64,000 nt of DNA, from the NCBI RefSeq assembly GCF_000293885.2, contig NZ_CP010945.1, forward strand, positions 744,001-808,000, read 5' to 3'. Of this stretch, positions 7,977 through 17,400 are shown piece by piece. The stretch comes from Pseudomonas fluorescens NCIMB 11764. GTDB taxonomy: Bacteria > Pseudomonadota > Gammaproteobacteria > Pseudomonadales > Pseudomonadaceae. The notes under the pieces were generated by a model. It saw nothing but the letters and a program-made list of their open reading frames with translations, searched no databases and was not told the DNA's origin. The translations under genes were made by a program, and so were the position numbers. The stretch's first letter is position 1; every line of letters begins with the position of its first letter.

Positions 7977-10850
7977 TCAGCGGTAATCATCCACGGGCAC
8001 GCACGCGCAAAACAGGTTCCGATCCCCGTAAACGTTATCCACCCGATTCACCACCGGCCAATACTTGTGCGCCTTGGTGTGCGCGTCCGGTGTCACCGCT
8101 TGTTCGATACTGTACGGCCGCTCCCAAACCCCGGTGATGTCGGCCAGTGTGTGCGGCGACCGTTTCAGCGGGTTGTCCTCGGCCGGCCAGTTGCCATTCT
8201 GCACCTCGGTGATTTCTGCGCGAATGCTCAGCATCGCCCCGATAAAGCGGTCGAGCTCAGCCTTCGATTCACTTTCGGTCGGCTCGACCATCAAGGTCCC
8301 CGGCACCGGAAACGACATGGTCGGCGCATGGAAGCCATAGTCCATCAGACGCTTGGCCACGTCCTCTTCGCTGATGCCGGTCAGAGCCTTGAGCGGCCGC
8401 AGGTCGAGAATGCATTCGTGAGCCACCCGCTCGTTGCGCCCGGTGTAGAGCACCGGGAATGCACCGGACAAATGTTGCGCCAGGTAATTCGCCGCGAGGA
8501 TCGCCACTTCGCTGGCGTCTGCCAGTTGCGGCCCCATCATGGCGATGTACATCCAGCTGATCGGCAGAATGCTCGCGCTGCCCCAGGGCGCCGCGCTGAC
8601 TGCGCCGTTCTGCGGCAACGGACCGTCAATTGCCACCACCGGGTGATTGGCCACGAACGGCGCCAGGTGTGCCCGCACACCAATCGGCCCCATGCCAGGC
8701 CCGCCACCGCCGTGGGGAATACAGAAGGTCTTGTGCAGGTTCATGTGGGAAACGTCGGCACCAATGTCCGCCGGCCGCGCCAACCCGACTTGCGCATTGA
8801 GGTTGGCGCCATCCATGTACACCTGGCCGCCATGGCTGTGGATAACTTCACAGATCTCACTGATGCCTTCCTCATACACGCCGTGGGTCGAAGGATACGT
8901 CGCCATCAGGCAAGCGAGTTTGTCTCCGGCAGCCGCCGCTTTTTCCTTCAGGTCATCGAGGTCGACGTTGCCCGCTTCATCGCACTCGACGATCACCACA
9001 CGCATCCCGGCCATTTGCGCCGAGGCAGGATTGGTCCCGTGGGCCGAGGACGGAATCAGGCAGATGTCCCGCGCACCTTGATGACGACTTTCGTGGTATT
9101 TGCGGATCGCCAGCAACCCGGCGTATTCGCCTTGCGCGCCGGAATTGGGCTGCATGCAGATCGCGTCGAAACCAGTGATCGCGCAGAGCCAGCGCTCCAG
9201 CTCTTCGATCATCAGTGCATAACCGACCGCCTGCTCTTTTGGCACGAACGGATGGAGATTGGCGAACTGCGGCCAGGTGATCGGGATCATCTCGCTGGTG
9301 GCATTGAGTTTCATGGTGCAGGAGCCCAGCGGGATCATGGACTGGTTGAGGGCAAGGTCCTTGTTTTCGAGCTGCTTGAGGTAACGCAGCATTTCGGTTT
9401 CGCTGTGATGTGCGCTGAATACCGGGTGACGCAGGTAAGGCGAGGATCGCTGCAGTTCGCCAGGGATGCCGGAAGGAAGCGTTTCAGCGTCCAGTTCGTC
9501 TACGTTGATCCCATGATCGGCGCCAAGGAACACATCGAACAGTTTGGCAACGGTGGACTCGTCGGACGTTTCGTCGAGGCTCAGACCCAGCTGACCGCGT
9601 CCGAGAATGCGCAAATTGATTTGCGCGGCCTGGGCGCTTTCGATGATCGCCGTCTGAGTGCCGCCGACCTCCAGCGTAAGGGTGTCGAAAAAGTGCGTGT
9701 TGAGGCGGGATATGCCGTGGCGTTCCAGGCCCGCCGCGAGGATGCACGTCAATCGATGAACTCGCTGGGCAATACGTTTGAGCCCTTCCGGCCCGTGATA
9801 GACCGCATAGAAACTGGCGATATTGGCCAGCAGCACCTGGGCAGTGCAAATGTTCGAATTCGCCTTCTCCCGGCGAATGTGTTGCTCACGGGTTTGCAGG
9901 GCCATCCGTAATGCCGTGTTGCCGCGCGCGTCTTTCGAGACGCCGATAATCCGCCCGGGAATCGCCCGTTTGTATTCATCGCGACTGGCAAAAAACGCCG
10001 CGTGGGGCCCGCCGTAACCCATGGGCACACCAAACCGCTGGGACGAGCCGAACACCACGTCGGCACCCAACTCTCCCGGTGGCGTCAGCAACAACAGGCT
10101 CAGCAGATCGGTGGCGACGCAGGCCAGGGCTTGCTGGGCGTGCAGGTGATCGATCAACGGACGCAGGTCGCGAATCTCGCCGTGGGTGTCGGGATACTGC
10201 AGCAGCGCGCCGAATACCTGGTGCTGTTTCAAGTTATCCACAGTGTCGATGATCAGCTCGAAACCGAAACCTTCGGCACGGGTCTGCACCACGGAAATCG
10301 TCTGCGGATGACAATTTTCATCCACAAAAAACAGATTGCTCCTGGACTTGGCGACACGCTTGGCCAGGGCCATGGCTTCCGCCGCCGCCGTGGCTTCATC
10401 CAGCAGCGAGGCGTTGGCCAGCTCCAGGCCCGTCAGGTCGATGGTCAGTTGCTGGAAATTCAGCAAGGCTTCGAGTCGGCCTTGGGCAATTTCCGGTTGA
10501 TACGGTGTGTAAGCGGTGTACCAACCGGGATTTTCCAGCACGTTGCGCAGGATGACCGCCGGCGTGATCGTGCCGTGGTAACCCATGCCGATCAGGCTGG
10601 TCCAGACCTGGTTCTGCTCGGCGTAACCGCGCAACTTGGCCAGCGCGGCTTCTTCGTCGAGGGCGGGCGGCAGGTCGAGCGCCCGGTTCAGGCGTATCCC
10701 CGGCGGCACCGTCTGCTCGATCAGCTCGACGCGGCTACCGACGCCGAGGCTGTCGAGCATCGCCTGCTGCTCGGCGGCATCGGGCCCGAGGTGGCGGCGA
10801 AGGAAGGCATTGGGGTCGCGTAACTGGCTCAAGGACGGCAACTGGGACAT
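7977..10850 (-). CDS. gcvP: Glycine dehydrogenase (decarboxylating), P-protein
   Basis: This 957-residue homodimer-type P-protein is the PLP enzyme that decarboxylates glycine and passes the aminomethyl group to lipoyl-GcvH. N-terminal features include [20 protein letters not shown] and [19 protein letters not shown]. The PLP lysine is Lys707 within [20 protein letters not shown]. The full length matches gamma-proteobacterial GcvP. It is the last of three gcv genes on this strand, but is separated from gcvH by 226 bp holding a terminator and a long REP palindrome, so it may need its own promoter or readthrough. Confidence 0.97.
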   Translation of the reverse strand: MSQLPSLSQLRDPNAFLRRHLGPDAAEQQAMLDSLGVGSRVELIEQTVPPGIRLNRALDLPPALDEEAALAKLRGYAEQNQVWTSLIGMGYHGTITPAVILRNVLENPGWYTAYTPYQPEIAQGRLEALLNFQQLTIDLTGLELANASLLDEATAAAEAMALAKRVAKSRSNLFFVDENCHPQTISVVQTRAEGFGFELIIDTVDNLKQHQVFGALLQYPDTHGEIRDLRPLIDHLHAQQALACVATDLLSLLLLTPPGELGADVVFGSSQRFGVPMGYGGPHAAFFASRDEYKRAIPGRIIGVSKDARGNTALRMALQTREQHIRREKANSNICTAQVLLANIASFYAVYHGPEGLKRIAQRVHRLTCILAAGLERHGISRLNTHFFDTLTLEVGGTQTAIIESAQAAQINLRILGRGQLGLSLDETSDESTVAKLFDVFLGADHGINVDELDAETLPSGIPGELQRSSPYLRHPVFSAHHSETEMLRYLKQLENKDLALNQSMIPLGSCTMKLNATSEMIPITWPQFANLHPFVPKEQAVGYALMIEELERWLCAITGFDAICMQPNSGAQGEYAGLLAIRKYHESRHQGARDICLIPSSAHGTNPASAQMAGMRVVIVECDEAGNVDLDDLKEKAAAAGDKLACLMATYPSTHGVYEEGISEICEVIHSHGGQVYMDGANLNAQVGLARPADIGADVSHMNLHKTFCIPHGGGGPGMGPIGVRAHLAPFVANHPVVAIDGPLPQNGAVSAAPWGSASILPISWMYIAMMGPQLADASEVAILAANYLAQHLSGAFPVLYTGRNERVAHECILDLRPLKALTGISEEDVAKRLMDYGFHAPTMSFPVPGTLMVEPTESESKAELDRFIGAMLSIRAEITEVQNGNWPAEDNPLKRSPHTLADITGVWERPYSIEQAVTPDAHTKAHKYWPVVNRVDNVYGDRNLFCACVPVDDYR

Positions 10851-10933
10851 GACGGGCTCTCTCTGGACTGGCGCTCAGCGTCGATGCAACACGGTCAAAC
10901 CAGCATAGCAGCCACTGCCTCGGAGCCCTTGAA

Positions 10934-11017
10934 GATCAAAAGATCGCAGCCTTCGGCAGCGCCTACAGAAATACGCATTCCAATGTAGGCGCTGCCGAAG
11001 GCTGCGATCTTTTGATC
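10934..11017. repeat. Long perfect REP inverted repeat between gcvH and gcvP
   Basis: The arms 10934-10967 and 10984-11017 are perfect 34-base complements (gatcaaaagatcgcagcctt at the outer end) around a 16-base loop. The core matches the elements at 14409 and 375. In RNA it would form a very stable hairpin. Confidence 0.9.
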
Positions 11018-11034
11018 CAGACCTGCCAGGCAAT

Positions 11035-11060
11035 AAAAAGCCCCGACGGATCGGGGCTTT
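11035..11060 (-). terminator. Terminator-like hairpin after gcvH
   Basis: On the minus strand the sequence reads aaagccccgatccgtcggggctttttatt: a GC-rich stem with a short loop and a T run, 17 bases after the gcvH stop. It would end the gcvT-gcvH transcript before gcvP or attenuate gcvP expression. Confidence 0.8.
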
Positions 11061-11076
11061 GGGTGACGCTGTAGAC

Positions 11077-11460
11077 TTACTCGCCGATGGCGGCCTTGTA
11101 GCCCGCGGCATCAAGCAGCTTGTCCAGATCGCCAGCGTTACTTGGCTTGAGCTTGAAGATCCAGGCACCGTACGGGTCGGAGTTGAGCAACTCGGGCGAG
11201 CCGCTCAGGTCTTCGTTGACCGCAATCACTTCACCGGCTATCGGGGAATAGATGTCGGAAGCGGCTTTGACCGACTCAACGACACCGGCTTGATCTTCAG
11301 CAGCGAAGACTTTTCCGACTTCGGTCAGCTCGACGAATACCACATCGCCCAAGGCTTCCTGAGCGTGATCGCTGATGCCCACGGTGACGGTGCCATCGGC
11401 TTCCAGACGGGCCCATTCGTGACTTTCGGCAAAACGCAGGTCGGCAGGGATATCGCTCAT
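11077..11460 (-). CDS. gcvH: Glycine cleavage system H protein (lipoyl carrier)
   Basis: This 127-residue lipoyl carrier of the glycine cleavage complex shuttles the aminomethyl intermediate among the P, T and L proteins. The lipoylated lysine is Lys65 in [14 protein letters not shown]. The N-terminus [19 protein letters not shown] and the conserved [13 protein letters not shown] segment fit the family. The start at 11460 follows GAGGA; a longer frame exists upstream without support. It lies 50 bp downstream of gcvT. Confidence 0.97.
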   Translation of the reverse strand: MSDIPADLRFAESHEWARLEADGTVTVGISDHAQEALGDVVFVELTEVGKVFAAEDQAGVVESVKAASDIYSPIAGEVIAVNEDLSGSPELLNSDPYGAWIFKLKPSNAGDLDKLLDAAGYKAAIGE

Positions 11461-11510
11461 GTTCTGTGTCCTCAAGAAAATTGTCAGCGGTCTTTGCCCG
11501 CCAGAAAAGG

Positions 11511-12593
11511 TTAGATCAAGGTTTTGCCATGGCGTACGAAGGTCGGTTTGACCACTCGGACCGGGTACCATTTGCCACGGATTTCCACTTCAGCGCGGTC
11601 GGCAGTCGCCATCGGCACGCGCGCCAGTGCAATCGACTTGCTAAGCGTAGGAGAGAAACTACCACTGGTGATCTCCCCTTCGCCAACATTGGCGATGCGG
11701 ACCACTTGATGAGCGCGCAAAACCCCGCGCTCCTCAAGGACCAGACCGACCAGTTTGTGTTGTACGCCGCCGGCGCGTTCGGCTTCCAGGGCAGCACGGC
11801 CGATGAACTGACGAGCGGCCGGCTCCCACGCAATGCTCCAGGCCATGTTCGAGGCCAGCGGCGAAACGTCTTGATGAATGTCCTGACCGTAGAGGTTCAT
11901 GCCGGCTTCGACACGCAACGTATCCCGCGCCCCGAGCCCGATCGGCGAAATACCCGCGCCCACCAGATCGTTGAAGAAGCCCGGCGCCTGATCGGCCGGC
12001 AGAATGATTTCCAGCCCGTCTTCGCCGGTGTAACCGGTGCGCGCGATGAACCAGTCACCGTCAGGCTGACCTTCGAACGGCTTGAGTAGCTGGATCAGGT
12101 TGCCGCGAGACTGGGTGACCAGCTCAGAGATTTTGTGTCGGGCATGCGGGCCTTGTATGGCCAGCATCGCCAACTCCGAGCGCTCGATGAGCTGCACATC
12201 GAAACCGACAAGATGAGCCTGCATCCACGCCAGGTCCTGATCGCGGGTAGAGGCGTTGACCACCAGGCGATACCCGTCATCGAGGCGGTAGACGATCATG
12301 TCGTCGACGATACCGCCGCGCTCATTGAGCATGGTGCTGTACAAGGCACGGCCGGGGCTGTGCAGGCGCTCGACGTCATTGGCCAGCAAATGCTGAAGCC
12401 AGGCCTTGGCCTGAGCGCCGCTGACATCGATCACGGTCATGTGGGATACATCGAAAACCCCGCAGTCGCGGCGCACCTGATGGTGTTCCTCGACCTGCGA
12501 GCCGTAATGCAGAGGCATATCCCAACCGCCAAAATCGACCATCTTCGCGCCGAGGGCGAGATGAAGGTCATACAGAGGCGTACGCTGTCCCAT
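11511..12593 (-). CDS. gcvT: Aminomethyltransferase, glycine cleavage T protein
   Basis: This 360-residue tetrahydrofolate-dependent T protein releases ammonia and forms 5,10-methylene-THF. Typical segments are [45 protein letters not shown] and [17 protein letters not shown] strong AAGGAG precedes the ATG at 12593. It is the first gene of the gcvT-gcvH-gcvP cluster. The 5' leader contains a perfect 10-bp hairpin about 50 bases upstream. I did not find a glycine riboswitch there. Confidence 0.97.
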   Translation of the reverse strand: MGQRTPLYDLHLALGAKMVDFGGWDMPLHYGSQVEEHHQVRRDCGVFDVSHMTVIDVSGAQAKAWLQHLLANDVERLHSPGRALYSTMLNERGGIVDDMIVYRLDDGYRLVVNASTRDQDLAWMQAHLVGFDVQLIERSELAMLAIQGPHARHKISELVTQSRGNLIQLLKPFEGQPDGDWFIARTGYTGEDGLEIILPADQAPGFFNDLVGAGISPIGLGARDTLRVEAGMNLYGQDIHQDVSPLASNMAWSIAWEPAARQFIGRAALEAERAGGVQHKLVGLVLEERGVLRAHQVVRIANVGEGEITSGSFSPTLSKSIALARVPMATADRAEVEIRGKWYPVRVVKPTFVRHGKTLI

Positions 12594-12643
12594 GGGTTTC
12601 TCCTTCCGGGCGTGGCGAGGGTGCGGGCCAGTGCTGCACGGGG

Positions 12644-12670
12644 TGAAAGCCTTGAATTAGAAGGCTTTCA
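12644..12670. promoter_or_regulatory. Perfect 10-bp inverted repeat in the gcvT leader
   Basis: The arms tgaaagcctt and aaggctttca enclose a seven-base loop, 51-77 bases upstream of the gcvT start. No T run follows in either direction, so it is not an obvious intrinsic terminator. It may be an operator or an RNA stability element. Confidence 0.5.
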
Positions 12671-12749
12671 GCCGATTTCAGCGACCGGGTCTGTAGGACG
12701 GACCGCACCGAATGCCGCGCATTGTAGCCTCAAGGTGTAGGACTGACAC

Positions 12750-14366
12750 CTAGGTGTTTCGATGCGCCGAACGTCGAATCAATCCGATGACCGGTAATAA
12801 CCCGACCAGAACCAGCGTCAACGCCGGCAACGACGCCCTCGCCCACTCGCCTTCGCTGGTCATTTCAAAGATGCGCACAGCCAGCGTGTCCCAGCCAAAC
12901 GGGCGCATCAGCAAGGTCGCGGGCATTTCCTTGAGCACATCAACGAACACCAGCAGCGCAGCACTCAATGTGCCGGGCAGCAATAACGGCAGATACACTT
13001 TGAAAAACAGTCGTGGCCCACTGACCCCAAGGCTACGTGCCGCTTCGGGCAAAGATGGCCGTATTCGCGCCAAACTGCTTTCCAGCGGCCCATAGGCCAC
13101 CGCAATGAAACGCACCAGATAGGCCAGCAACAAGGCCGACAGACTGCCCAGCAGCAAAGGTTTTCCGGCTCCGCCCAACCATCCCGACAGCGGAATCACC
13201 AGCTCGCGATCCAGATAACTGAAGGCCAGCATGATCGACACCGCCAGCACCGAACCCGGCAACGCATAGCCGAGGTTGGCCAGGCTGACACCGGAGCGAA
13301 TCGCCCGGGTCGGCGCCAGGCGCCGGGCAAAGGCCAGCACCAGCGCAACGCTGACAGTGATCAACGCCGCCATGCCGCCCAGATACAGCGTATGAACAAT
13401 GAGCCCGGCGTACCGCTCATCCAGGTCGAAGCGCCCGCGCTGCCAGAACCACACCACCAGTTGCAGCACCGGAATGACGAACGCGCAGGCAAACACCAGC
13501 CCACACCAACTCATCGCCGCCAACGCCTTGAAACCGCGCAGGTGATACAACGCCTTGACCCGCGGCCGCTCGTTGCTCGCCCGATTGGCACCCCGGGCAC
13601 GGCGCTCGCCGTACAGCACGAGCATCACCACCAACAGCAACAGACTGGCCAATTGCGTGGCGGTGGAAAGGCTGAAAAAGCCATACCAGGTTTTGTAGAT
13701 GGCGGTCGTGAAGGTGTCGAAATTGAACACCGACACGGCACCGAAATCCGCCAGGGTTTCCATCAGCGCCAACGCAACGCCAGCACCAATGGCCGGCCGC
13801 GCCATCGGCAGGGCGACTCGCCAGAACGCTTGCCACGGCGATTGCCCCAGGACTCGCGCCGCTTCCATCAAGCCTTTGCCCTGCGCGAGGAACGCGGTGC
13901 GTGCCAACAGGTAAACGTAGGGATAAAAGACCAGCACCAGAACGAGGATGACACCGCCCGTGGAACGCACTCGCGGCAAACGCAGGCCGGTGCCGAACCA
14001 TTCGCGCATCAGGGTTTGTACGGGACCGGAGAAATCCAGCAGGCCGACGAAAACGAAAGCCAGCACGTAGGCGGGAATGGCGAACGGCAGCATCAACGCC
14101 CAATCCAGCCACTTTCTGCCGGGAAACTCACAAAGGCTGGTGAGCCAGGCAAGACTGACGCCCAACAGCGTGACACCGACACCGACGCCGAACACCAGGG
14201 TCAGCGTGTTGCCCAGCAGCCGCGGCATCTGGGTGTCCCAGAGGTGCGACCAGATTTGATGATCGATGGCTTGCCAGGACAGCAACAAAACGCTGAGGGG
14301 CAGCAGGACCAGCGCAGCGATGGCGAAGACCAGGGGATACCAGCGGCGTTGGGCGGGGTGGGCCAA
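12750..14366 (-). CDS. Ferric iron ABC transporter permease (FbpB/SfuB type)
   Basis: This 538-residue inner-membrane permease has about twelve hydrophobic helices in two halves. Each half carries an EAA-type cytoplasmic loop (ARVLGQSPWQAFWRVALPMARP and, near the C-terminus, ARSLGVSGPRLFFKVYLPLL). This double-length architecture is typical of iron(III) and thiosulfate-like importers. It is downstream of a matching periplasmic binding protein on the same strand, with a REP palindrome between them. The frame opens at TTG 14366, and the true start is uncertain by a few codons. No ATPase subunit gene is adjacent. Confidence 0.88.
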   Translation of the reverse strand: MAHPAQRRWYPLVFAIAALVLLPLSVLLLSWQAIDHQIWSHLWDTQMPRLLGNTLTLVFGVGVGVTLLGVSLAWLTSLCEFPGRKWLDWALMLPFAIPAYVLAFVFVGLLDFSGPVQTLMREWFGTGLRLPRVRSTGGVILVLVLVFYPYVYLLARTAFLAQGKGLMEAARVLGQSPWQAFWRVALPMARPAIGAGVALALMETLADFGAVSVFNFDTFTTAIYKTWYGFFSLSTATQLASLLLLVVMLVLYGERRARGANRASNERPRVKALYHLRGFKALAAMSWCGLVFACAFVIPVLQLVVWFWQRGRFDLDERYAGLIVHTLYLGGMAALITVSVALVLAFARRLAPTRAIRSGVSLANLGYALPGSVLAVSIMLAFSYLDRELVIPLSGWLGGAGKPLLLGSLSALLLAYLVRFIAVAYGPLESSLARIRPSLPEAARSLGVSGPRLFFKVYLPLLLPGTLSAALLVFVDVLKEMPATLLMRPFGWDTLAVRIFEMTSEGEWARASLPALTLVLVGLLPVIGLIRRSAHRNT

Positions 14367-14408
14367 GGAGGTCTCTCGCAGGGAAATCGTGAAGTGTAGG
14401 GAAAACGC

Positions 14409-14488
14409 AAAAAGATCGCAGCCTTCGGCAGCTCCTACATTGGGATGGTGTACACCCGGTAGGAGCTGCCGAAGACTGCGATCTTTTG
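14409..14488. repeat. REP inverted repeat between iron permease and binding protein
   Basis: The near-perfect arms 14409-14438 and 14459-14488 (caaaaagatcgcagccttcg at the outer end, one mismatch) surround a 20-base loop. It is the same family as 10934. It fills most of the 140-bp gap between the substrate-binding gene and the permease gene. Confidence 0.88.
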
Positions 14489-14506
14489 CTCTTTAAAGCC
14501 GCAGAC

Positions 14507-15511
14507 TCAGTTCCAGCCAGCTCGATCCATCAAGCGAATCGCTTCGGCCTGACGTTTGCCGGCGACTTCCACAGGCAACGTATCGGCGACGAACTTGCCC
14601 CAGGCGGCGACTTCCGCGGACGGCGGTACCGCAGGATTGGCCGGGAATTCCTGGTTCACGTCGGCAAAGATCTTCTGCGCCTCAGGCGTGGTCATCCACT
14701 CCACCAGGGCCTTGGCGGCTTCCGGATGCGGCGCGTACTTGGTCAGGCCGATGCCGGACAGGTTCACATGCACGCCACGATCACCCTGATTCGGCCAGAA
14801 CAGCTTCACCGCCAGATCGGGCTTCTGCTTGTGCAGACGGCCGTAGTAGTAGGTGTTGACGATGCCAACGTCGCATTGGCCGGCGTTGATTGCTTCCAAC
14901 ACCGCGACATCATCGGAGAATACGTCGGTGGACAGGTTGTTGACCCAGCCCTTGAGGATCTTTTCGGTTTTCTCGGCACCATGCACTTCGATCATGGTGG
15001 CAGTCAGGGACTGATTGTAGACCTTCTTCGCCGTACGCAGGCACAGGCGACCTTCCCAGTTCTTGTCGGCCAGACCTTCGTAAGTGCTCAACTCGCCCGG
15101 CTTCACCCGCTCCGTGGAGTAAGCGATGGTCCGCGCCCGCAGGCTCAGGCCGGTCCAGGCATGAGAAGCCGCGCGGTATTGCAGCGGAATGTTGGCGTCG
15201 ATGGTTTTCGAGGTGAACGGTTGCAGGATGCCCATCTGCTCCGCTTGCCACAGGTTGCCGGCGTCGACGGTCAGCAGCAGGTCGGCGGTGGCATTCTCGC
15301 CCTCGGCCTTGATGCGCTGCATCAGCGGCGCTTCCTTGTCGGTGATGAACTTCACCTGCACACCGGTTTTCGCGGTGTAGGCATCGAACACCGGTTTGAT
15401 CAGCTCGTCGATACGCGAGGAGTAAACCACCACCTCGTCAGCGGCCTGGGTGGCAGTGCTGCCGATCAGGGTCAGGGCGAGTGCGGTCAGTAGACGCTTC
15501 GGTGCCAACAT
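14507..15511 (-). CDS. Periplasmic iron(III)-binding protein of an ABC transporter (FbpA/FutA family)
   Basis: This 334-residue protein has a signal peptide ([17 protein letters not shown], cleaved before ADE). The mature region begins [20 protein letters not shown], with [16 protein letters not shown] and [20 protein letters not shown] typical of class II ferric-binding proteins. The C-terminal [10 protein letters not shown] segment carries the tandem tyrosines that ligate iron in FbpA. It delivers Fe3+ to the adjacent permease. A weak Fur-like sequence lies 33-51 bases upstream of the start. Confidence 0.9.
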   Translation of the reverse strand: MLAPKRLLTALALTLIGSTATQAADEVVVYSSRIDELIKPVFDAYTAKTGVQVKFITDKEAPLMQRIKAEGENATADLLLTVDAGNLWQAEQMGILQPFTSKTIDANIPLQYRAASHAWTGLSLRARTIAYSTERVKPGELSTYEGLADKNWEGRLCLRTAKKVYNQSLTATMIEVHGAEKTEKILKGWVNNLSTDVFSDDVAVLEAINAGQCDVGIVNTYYYGRLHKQKPDLAVKLFWPNQGDRGVHVNLSGIGLTKYAPHPEAAKALVEWMTTPEAQKIFADVNQEFPANPAVPPSAEVAAWGKFVADTLPVEVAGKRQAEAIRLMDRAGWN

Positions 15512-15544
15512 GTGAGCGATCTCTCGATTGGAAAAGTAAGACCA

Positions 15545-15563
15545 AATGATAAGGACTCACATT
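15545..15563. promoter_or_regulatory. Possible Fur box upstream of the iron-binding protein gene
   Basis: The sequence aatgataaggactcacatt contains AATGATAA, one good Fur half-site, and ends with the complementary catt. In the best alignment I count 11 of 19 matches to the standard Fur consensus, so the call is weak. Iron control of such transporters is common in the family. Confidence 0.3.
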
Positions 15564-15634
15564 TAGGTTCTCAATCGATCAGTTGGCGGAGAAGTTACCA
15601 GATGTTGCATGGCATGAGACATGGGATCGTTTTA

Positions 15635-15668
15635 CCGGCCCCTTCGCGGGCAAGCCCGCGATGAGGCC
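15635..15668. repeat. Single REP element (cgcgggcaagcccgcg type)
   Basis: This is a GC-rich palindrome, ttcgcgggcaagcccgcgat, with flanks ccggcccc and gaggcc. The second copy of this type is at 43059. It lies between the iron-binding protein start region and the ubiI stop. Confidence 0.8.
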
Positions 15669-15687
15669 ATCAGCCGCAGTGAAAATC

Positions 15688-16911
15688 TCAAGCCTTGGCA
15701 AGTGCCGGCAAATCCCCGATCAACCCCAGCGCCTCACGCACAAACAACGCCTTGGCCTCCGGCATCTGGTCAATCATCTTCAACCCGGCATTACGCAGCC
15801 AGCGCACCGGCAACGGATCTGCCTGGAACAACCGCTCGAAGCCTTCCATCGCCGCCATCAACGCCAGATTGTGCGGCATGCGCCGACGCTCGTAGCGGCT
15901 CAGCACTTTCACGTCGGCCAACCGTTCGCCACGCTCTGCCGCTTGCAGCAGCACTTCGGCGAGCACGGCGGCATCGAGGAAACCGAGGTTCACGCCCTGC
16001 CCGGCCAACGGGTGAATGGTGTGCGCCGCATCGCCGATCAGCGCCAGGCCTTCAGCCACGTAGCGCTTTGCATGGCGCTGGCGCAGCGGCACGCACAGCC
16101 GTGGATCGGCGCTTAGAACCGAACCCAAACGGCCCTCAAAGGCTTGCTCCAACTCGCGACAGAAACCTTCATCATCCAGCGCCATCAAGCGTTCGGCCTC
16201 ACTCGGCGTGGTCGACCAGACGATCGAACACCAATCCTGCCGACCGTCCCGCTCCAGAGGCAGAAACGCCAATGGACCATGATCGGTGAACCGTTGCCAG
16301 GCCGTCATCTGGTGGGGTTGTGAGCTGCGCACGCTGGTGACGATTGCGTGGTGCAGATAATCCCACTCGCGCGTGGCCACGCCGGTCAGGCGCCGCACCG
16401 CCGAGTTGGCACCGTCCGCCGCGATCACCAACGGCGCACGCAAGGTGCGGCCATCGGCCAGGGTCAGCAGCCAGTCGTCACCGGAGCGGCGCATTTGTTC
16501 CAGACGCGCATTGGCCAGCATCCCCAGGTCGCAGTCGTGCAAGCGGTCGAGCAAGGCGTCCTGAACCACGCGGTTCTCGACGATATGCCCGAGCACCTCG
16601 GCGTGAACGCTGGAGGCCGAGAAGTGGATTTGCCCGGTGCCGCTGCCGTCCCAGACGTGCATGTCGGTGTAAGGACTGCTGCGCCGGCTGGCGATGCCAT
16701 CCCAGACCCCCAGCCGTTCGAGAATCCGCTGGCTGGCGGCCGACAAGGCGCTCACTCGCGGTTCGAACGGCGCCTGCCCGTCGAAGGGTTTGACGCTCAT
16801 CGGGCTGCCGTCCAGCAGCAGGACTTCCAGCCCGCTGTCCTGCAACGCCAGCGCCAGGGCGCTGCCGACCATTCCGGCCCCGACAATCAGCAGATCTGCG
16901 CGCATTTCCAT
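15688..16911 (-). CDS. ubiI: FAD-dependent ubiquinone hydroxylase, UbiI/VisC type
   Basis: This 407-residue flavoprotein monooxygenase has the Rossmann motif IVGAGMVGSALALAL at the N-terminus. The second FAD motif is LIGDAAHTIHPLAGQGVNLG near residue 290. It belongs to the UbiH/UbiF/UbiI/Coq6 family that hydroxylates the ubiquinone ring. Being the second such gene in the operon, after ubiH, it is most likely the C5 hydroxylase UbiI, although UbiF-like specificity cannot be excluded from sequence. It starts 3 bp after the DUF4442 gene stop and ends the five-gene operon. Confidence 0.85.
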   Translation of the reverse strand: MEMRADLLIVGAGMVGSALALALQDSGLEVLLLDGSPMSVKPFDGQAPFEPRVSALSAASQRILERLGVWDGIASRRSSPYTDMHVWDGSGTGQIHFSASSVHAEVLGHIVENRVVQDALLDRLHDCDLGMLANARLEQMRRSGDDWLLTLADGRTLRAPLVIAADGANSAVRRLTGVATREWDYLHHAIVTSVRSSQPHQMTAWQRFTDHGPLAFLPLERDGRQDWCSIVWSTTPSEAERLMALDDEGFCRELEQAFEGRLGSVLSADPRLCVPLRQRHAKRYVAEGLALIGDAAHTIHPLAGQGVNLGFLDAAVLAEVLLQAAERGERLADVKVLSRYERRRMPHNLALMAAMEGFERLFQADPLPVRWLRNAGLKMIDQMPEAKALFVREALGLIGDLPALAKA

Positions 16912-16914
16912 GCT

Positions 16915-17400
16915 TTAAGCCTGTCTCGCTTGCGGCTTGAGCCGCACGTAAAGGGTTTTCCGGACACGGGCCACCAGGGTGCCGGCGCCGTCGTGGATAT
17001 CGACCTGCAATTGCGGCAGGTATTTTTCGCCGTTCGCCGTTTGTTGGCGGATCTCGTCGAGCAAGGTTTCGTCGATCCTGAAACTGGCGAACACCGGACC
17101 TTTGCCCGGCGAGATGAAATCGATGTCCGCCGCTTTGTCCCAGACGATGAACCGACGGCCGAGGTTTTCCATCAACATCAACATATAGAACGGATCGACC
17201 ATCGAATACAGGCTGCCACCGAACTGAGTGCCGACGTTATTGCGGTTGTACCAGCCCAACCCCATGGACACCTTGATGTCCCGGAAGTCATCGCTGATGT
17301 GCCGCACGCGGACCCCGGCGCCAAGGTACGGCGGGTAGAACGTCATGAACCAGCGCAACAATCGTGCTTTGCCGAACCGGCTCGTCAACCACTCAAGCAT
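16915..17400 (-). CDS. DUF4442 hotdog-fold thioesterase-like protein
   Basis: This 161-residue protein has a PaaI/YiiD-like hotdog pattern: NRNNVGTQFGGSLYSMVDPF (the Asn/Gly-rich helix that binds CoA thioesters), then FVWDKAADIDFISPG-type strands and a C-terminal VRKTLYVRLKP. It is embedded between ubiH and ubiI with an 8-base overlap upstream and 3 bp downstream, so it is translated with the ubiquinone genes. A role in acyl turnover linked to quinone synthesis is inference. The substrate is unknown. Confidence 0.8.
   Translation of the reverse strand: MLEWLTSRFGKARLLRWFMTFYPPYLGAGVRVRHISDDFRDIKVSMGLGWYNRNNVGTQFGGSLYSMVDPFYMLMLMENLGRRFIVWDKAADIDFISPGKGPVFASFRIDETLLDEIRQQTANGEKYLPQLQVDIHDGAGTLVARVRKTLYVRLKPQARQA

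Noticed and set aside
10934..11017. A CRISPR repeat or transposon end.
   Set aside because: It is a single inverted repeat of a REP family found elsewhere in the window; there are no spacers, direct repeats or transposase genes.
12594..12749. A glycine riboswitch before gcvT.
   Set aside because: I looked for the conserved glycine-aptamer blocks and did not see them; only a single simple hairpin is present.
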